64,000 bases of DNA, taken from assembly GCF_024055895.1 (NCBI RefSeq), contig NZ_JAMXLE010000003.1, positions 1 through 64,000 on the forward strand. The letters are read 5' to 3'. This DNA is from Rhizobium sp. L1K21. Lineage in GTDB: Bacteria; Pseudomonadota; Alphaproteobacteria; Rhizobiales; Rhizobiaceae. The notes beneath the pieces were generated by a model. The model did no database searches, was not told where the DNA came from, and was given only the letters and a program-made list of their open reading frames with translations. Below are positions 61,566 to 64,000 of this stretch, piece by piece (the first letter of the stretch is position 1; every line of letters starts with the position of its first letter). Position numbers and translations under genes: made by a program.

Positions 61566-62708
61566 ATGTCGGGCAGGTTGGCAAATGACCTGAATAAAGT
61601 GCTCATCGTGGGCGGCGGCATTGCCGGCATGGCGGCGGCAATCCGGCTGAGAGAAGCCGGTGTCGAGCAAATCGAAATGATCGATGTTGATCCACAATGG
61701 CGGGTCTACGGAACCGGCATCACGCTTTCAACACTGACAATGCGTGCGCTGTGCGATCTCGGTTTCCGCGATGAAATTCTTGCGCATGGCTTTGCCCACA
61801 ATCGCGTCTCGATGCGAACGTCTGCCGGCAAGATTTTGAACGTGGTGGAAAGCCCCTCCGTATTCGCCGACGGCACGCCGTCTGAGGGCGGTATTCTACG
61901 CCCGGTCCTTCATAAGATGATGTCCGAAAGGGTGCTGGGGTACGATATCAAGGTTCGCCTGGGGCTGACGGTGGAAAAGGCCGAGCAGGACGAAGACGGT
62001 GTTTCCGTCACCTTTACCGATGGAAGCACTGGACGCTATGATTTTGTGATCGGGGCCGATGGTCTGTTTTCGAAAATGCGTGAACTCGTTTTTCCGGATA
62101 CCCCCAAGCCCACCTTTACCGGCCAGGCCTGTTGGCGTGTGCTTTTTGACCGACCGGACGATTTCGACCACTGCCACATGTATATGGGGAAGATGGTGAA
62201 AGCTGGCTTTAATCCGTGTGCGCCCGACAAGATGTATATGTTCGTGTTGGAACACGTTCCTGGAAATCCGAGGCGCTCACAAGATGAGCTTGTATCAATC
62301 CTGCAGGAGTTGACTGCCGATTTCGAAGGCGAAGCAGGAGAATTGATCCGTTCTGTCAAATCGGGCTCGCAAATTGTCTACCGGCCGTTGGAATCGATCT
62401 TAATTGACGGTGACTGGTATTGCGGGCGCATTCTTCTCATTGGCGATGCGGTTCACGCCACCACACCGCATCTGGGCAGTGGTGCCGGCATGGCGGTGGA
62501 AGATGCGATCGTTCTCGTTGACGAATTGAAAAAGACCAGCGTCCTCGAAGTGGCATTACAAAACTTCATGGATCGACGCCTGCCACGCGGCAAAGCCGTG
62601 GTGGGAAACTCGCTCAGAATCGGGGATTTGGAAATGGCGGGCGCGCCAATGTCTGAAATCGGCCCGCTCTTCGGGCAATCGTTACAGATGATCGCTCAGC
62701 CATATTGA
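61566..62708 (+). CDS. FAD-dependent aromatic-type monooxygenase
   Basis: A 380-residue class A flavoprotein hydroxylase (PHBH fold). The FAD-binding N-terminus is VLIVGGGIAGMAAAIRLREA. A DG motif lies in YDFVIGADGLFSKMRELVFP. The GD motif is RILLIGDAVHATTPHLGSGA, followed by GMAVEDA. It should hydroxylate an aromatic or heteroaromatic acid using NAD(P)H and oxygen. ATG 61566 follows GGGAGG; the upstream in-frame ATG lacks such a site. With the VOC dioxygenase and the fumarylacetoacetase-family hydrolase it suggests hydroxylation, ring cleavage and hydrolysis. Confidence 0.87.
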   Translation: MSGRLANDLNKVLIVGGGIAGMAAAIRLREAGVEQIEMIDVDPQWRVYGTGITLSTLTMRALCDLGFRDEILAHGFAHNRVSMRTSAGKILNVVESPSVFADGTPSEGGILRPVLHKMMSERVLGYDIKVRLGLTVEKAEQDEDGVSVTFTDGSTGRYDFVIGADGLFSKMRELVFPDTPKPTFTGQACWRVLFDRPDDFDHCHMYMGKMVKAGFNPCAPDKMYMFVLEHVPGNPRRSQDELVSILQELTADFEGEAGELIRSVKSGSQIVYRPLESILIDGDWYCGRILLIGDAVHATTPHLGSGAGMAVEDAIVLVDELKKTSVLEVALQNFMDRRLPRGKAVVGNSLRIGDLEMAGAPMSEIGPLFGQSLQMIAQPY

Positions 62709-62718
62709 CGCAAAAAAT

Positions 62719-62743
62719 GCGGGGCGGCCAATGACCGCCCCGC
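62719..62743. terminator. Terminator between convergent genes
   Basis: GCGGGGCGG (62719-62727) and CCGCCCCGC (62735-62743) form a perfect 9-bp stem with a 7-base loop. It is preceded on the plus strand by CAAAAAAT, which becomes the U-tract for leftward transcription. It ends the fumarylacetoacetase-family gene and probably also the rightward monooxygenase gene. Confidence 0.88.
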
Positions 62744-62748
62744 TTCAA

Positions 62749-63714
62749 TTAGTTCTTCACCACTTTCTGGTCGATCTTGCCGAAAACAGATTGCCCATCG
62801 CTACCGATGCACTCCATCTGGACTGTATCGCCAAAAGACATGAAGGGCGTCTTCGCTTCGCCTTCGTCCAGGATCTCAATGCCCCGGCGCTCGGCAATGC
62901 ACGATGAACCGACCTCGCGATAGGTCTCATTGGAAACAGTTCCCGAACCGATAACTGTCCCCGGCACAAGATCACGTGAATATGCCGCATGCGCGACCAG
63001 TTCGTGAAATCCCGACGACATGGCATACCCGCTGGCGGCACCAAAGCGCTTCTCGTTCCAGTCCACGCACAACGGCAGATCAACACGGGCGTCGCGCCAA
63101 TTGGCACCGAGCTCGTCGGGAGTGACAGCGACCGGTGCCATGGAGCAGGCTGGCTTTGCCCTGATCCAGCCAAATCCCGTCTTCATCTCAAGCGGGGCAA
63201 GTTTTCGCAGCGACCAGTCGTTAATCTGCACAATCAGGCGAATATGATTTTGCGCACGCTCTTTATCCGTACCCATGGGTACGAAGTCGGTAATGATGCC
63301 GAACTCGCCTTCAAAATCTATGAAATCCTCCTCCGATGGCATGCGCACATCATCCGTAGCCCCGTAAAACTTGTCGGAGGTTCCCTGATACATATAGGGG
63401 AAGCCGGGCTTTTCCTTCTTTTCAAAGCCGAAAACGGCGTCCATCAGATTGCCATGGCTGTCGAAGGCCGAACCATCCAGCCATTGCCAGGCGCGCGGCA
63501 ATGGCGCCATGGCATCGGCTTGATTGAATGCAGTTCCGCCGCCGTCATTGACAGCCGCGAACTCCCGTTTAAGCGCCGGTTCGATCTCGGACCAGGCCTC
63601 AAGAGCTTCTTGTAAGGTGATAGCCGCCTGTGCCGGCGTGCACCGTGTCAGATCGCGGCTGACAACGTGAAGCCGGCCATCTTTGGAGCCGTTTTTCAGT
63701 GTTGCAAGTTTCAT
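62749..63714 (-). CDS. Fumarylacetoacetate hydrolase-family protein
   Basis: A 321-residue FAH-superfamily enzyme. The N-terminal domain begins MKLATLKNGSKDGRLHVVSR. In the catalytic domain the metal ligands fit E135 and E137 in IDFEGEFGIITDF, and D166 in QINDWSLR. SRDLVPGTVIGSGTVSNETY and ILDEGEAKTPFMSFGDTVQM are conserved family loops. Members hydrolyse or decarboxylate acyl pyruvates such as fumarylpyruvate or maleylpyruvate, products of gentisate-type ring cleavage. It is transcribed leftward, 18 bp after the truncated epimerase gene. Confidence 0.87.
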   Translation of the reverse strand: MKLATLKNGSKDGRLHVVSRDLTRCTPAQAAITLQEALEAWSEIEPALKREFAAVNDGGGTAFNQADAMAPLPRAWQWLDGSAFDSHGNLMDAVFGFEKKEKPGFPYMYQGTSDKFYGATDDVRMPSEEDFIDFEGEFGIITDFVPMGTDKERAQNHIRLIVQINDWSLRKLAPLEMKTGFGWIRAKPACSMAPVAVTPDELGANWRDARVDLPLCVDWNEKRFGAASGYAMSSGFHELVAHAAYSRDLVPGTVIGSGTVSNETYREVGSSCIAERRGIEILDEGEAKTPFMSFGDTVQMECIGSDGQSVFGKIDQKVVKN

Positions 63715-63732
63715 GGTGAGCTCTCCTCCTCT

Positions 63733-64000
63733 CTAACTTGGCATGGAGTTTTGAATCAGTTCGTCCGCATTTGCATCGCGCTTGAAGCCAAGCCGATCGG
63801 CAGTTTCCGTCACCAGTCCGGGGTAGGAACCGAAAAGCGAAACGATTTCAGAATCCGGATCAAACGTTACCCGGCTTTTGCTTTCAGGGAAGCGCCGACG
63901 AAGCGCCTCCGCAAGTTCGCCGAAGGTCAAGGACAATGCCGGTAATGTAAGGGCTTTCTGCGGACCCACCTCCGGAAGAAACGCGCCGTGAACGAAATTG
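63733..64000 (-). CDS. NAD-dependent epimerase/dehydrogenase, C-terminal part (cut by window end)
   Basis: The frame is open from the right edge of the window to TAG at 63733-63735, giving 88 residues of a C-terminus. The stretch NFVHGAFLPEVGPQKALTLP, followed by ALSLTFGELAEALRR, matches the substrate-domain end of extended SDRs of the D-erythronate dehydrogenase (DenD)-like type. The remainder (FGSYPGLVTETADRLGFKRD) fits the same family. The start lies beyond the window. It is the upstream gene of the leftward unit that includes the FAH-family hydrolase. The identification is by pattern only. Confidence 0.65.
   Translation of the reverse strand, partial: NFVHGAFLPEVGPQKALTLPALSLTFGELAEALRRRFPESKSRVTFDPDSEIVSLFGSYPGLVTETADRLGFKRDANADELIQNSMPS

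Noticed and set aside
1-64000. tRNA, rRNA, CRISPR arrays, complete IS elements, riboswitches
   Set aside because: None recognised by eye: no regularly spaced repeats, no transposase, no conserved RNA cores. Absence was not tested computationally.

Overview
The window reads as chromosomal or large-replicon DNA of an alphaproteobacterium, most likely a member of the Hyphomicrobiales/Rhizobiales (Brucella/Ochrobactrum or Rhizobium relatives). This rests on GC-rich codon use, long SBP-dependent ABC importer operons with 4-bp ATGA start/stop overlaps, a permease-ATPase fusion, many LysR/GntR/IclR regulators, and a catecholate siderophore locus of the type seen in such bacteria. The taxon is an inference from style and gene content. 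No rRNA, tRNA, CRISPR array or intact insertion sequence was seen.

Layout. (1) 1-582: gene-poor, with a nested palindrome, a spaced inverted repeat and one or two gene remnants. (2) 583-8701: an AtzF-type allophanate hydrolase behind a leftward oligopeptide-type ABC importer, with a divergent LysR regulator. (3) 8804-14231: a TetR repressor divergent from an outer-membrane channel-MacA-MacB tripartite efflux operon. (4) 14352-24091: a leftward ten-gene operon, made of a GntR/UTRA regulator, a BMP-family nucleoside ABC importer and five cytoplasmic enzymes (cysteine hydrolase, PfkB kinase, nucleoside phosphorylase, SIS protein, aldehyde dehydrogenase). (5) 24536-33241: a LysR regulator divergent from a CaiB-type CoA-transferase, a second oligopeptide-type ABC importer with a fused permease-ATPase, and an alpha/beta hydrolase. 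(6) 33408-58508: an iron locus. (7) 58847-64000: part of a catabolic cluster (two-domain VOC dioxygenase-like protein, two SDRs, a FAD monooxygenase, a fumarylacetoacetase-family hydrolase and a truncated NAD-dependent epimerase).

The iron locus is the most interesting part. It appears self-contained. entC-entE-entB-entA-entD make 2,3-dihydroxybenzoate (DHB), activate it, load it on an aryl carrier domain and install phosphopantetheine. A VibH-like free-standing condensation enzyme and two NRPS proteins carry the domains of Vibrio VibF, but divided between two genes on opposite strands: Cy-Cy-A on one, C-PCP-C on the other. A stand-alone carrier protein is encoded beside the second. By analogy with vibriobactin and agrobactin the product should be a DHB-polyamine siderophore with one or more oxazoline-type rings. 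Uptake and release are covered by a TonB-dependent receptor, a FecBCDE-like ABC importer and a siderophore-interacting flavoreductase. An O-methyltransferase, an IclR regulator and a divergent luciferase-like flavin monooxygenase are unusual companions.

Several candidate operators were found by eye: a motif shared by the ABC/flavin-monooxygenase promoter region and the siderophore-reductase leader; a 14-bp palindrome at the receptor promoter; and a 20-bp inverted repeat upstream of two promoters of the right-hand catabolic cluster.
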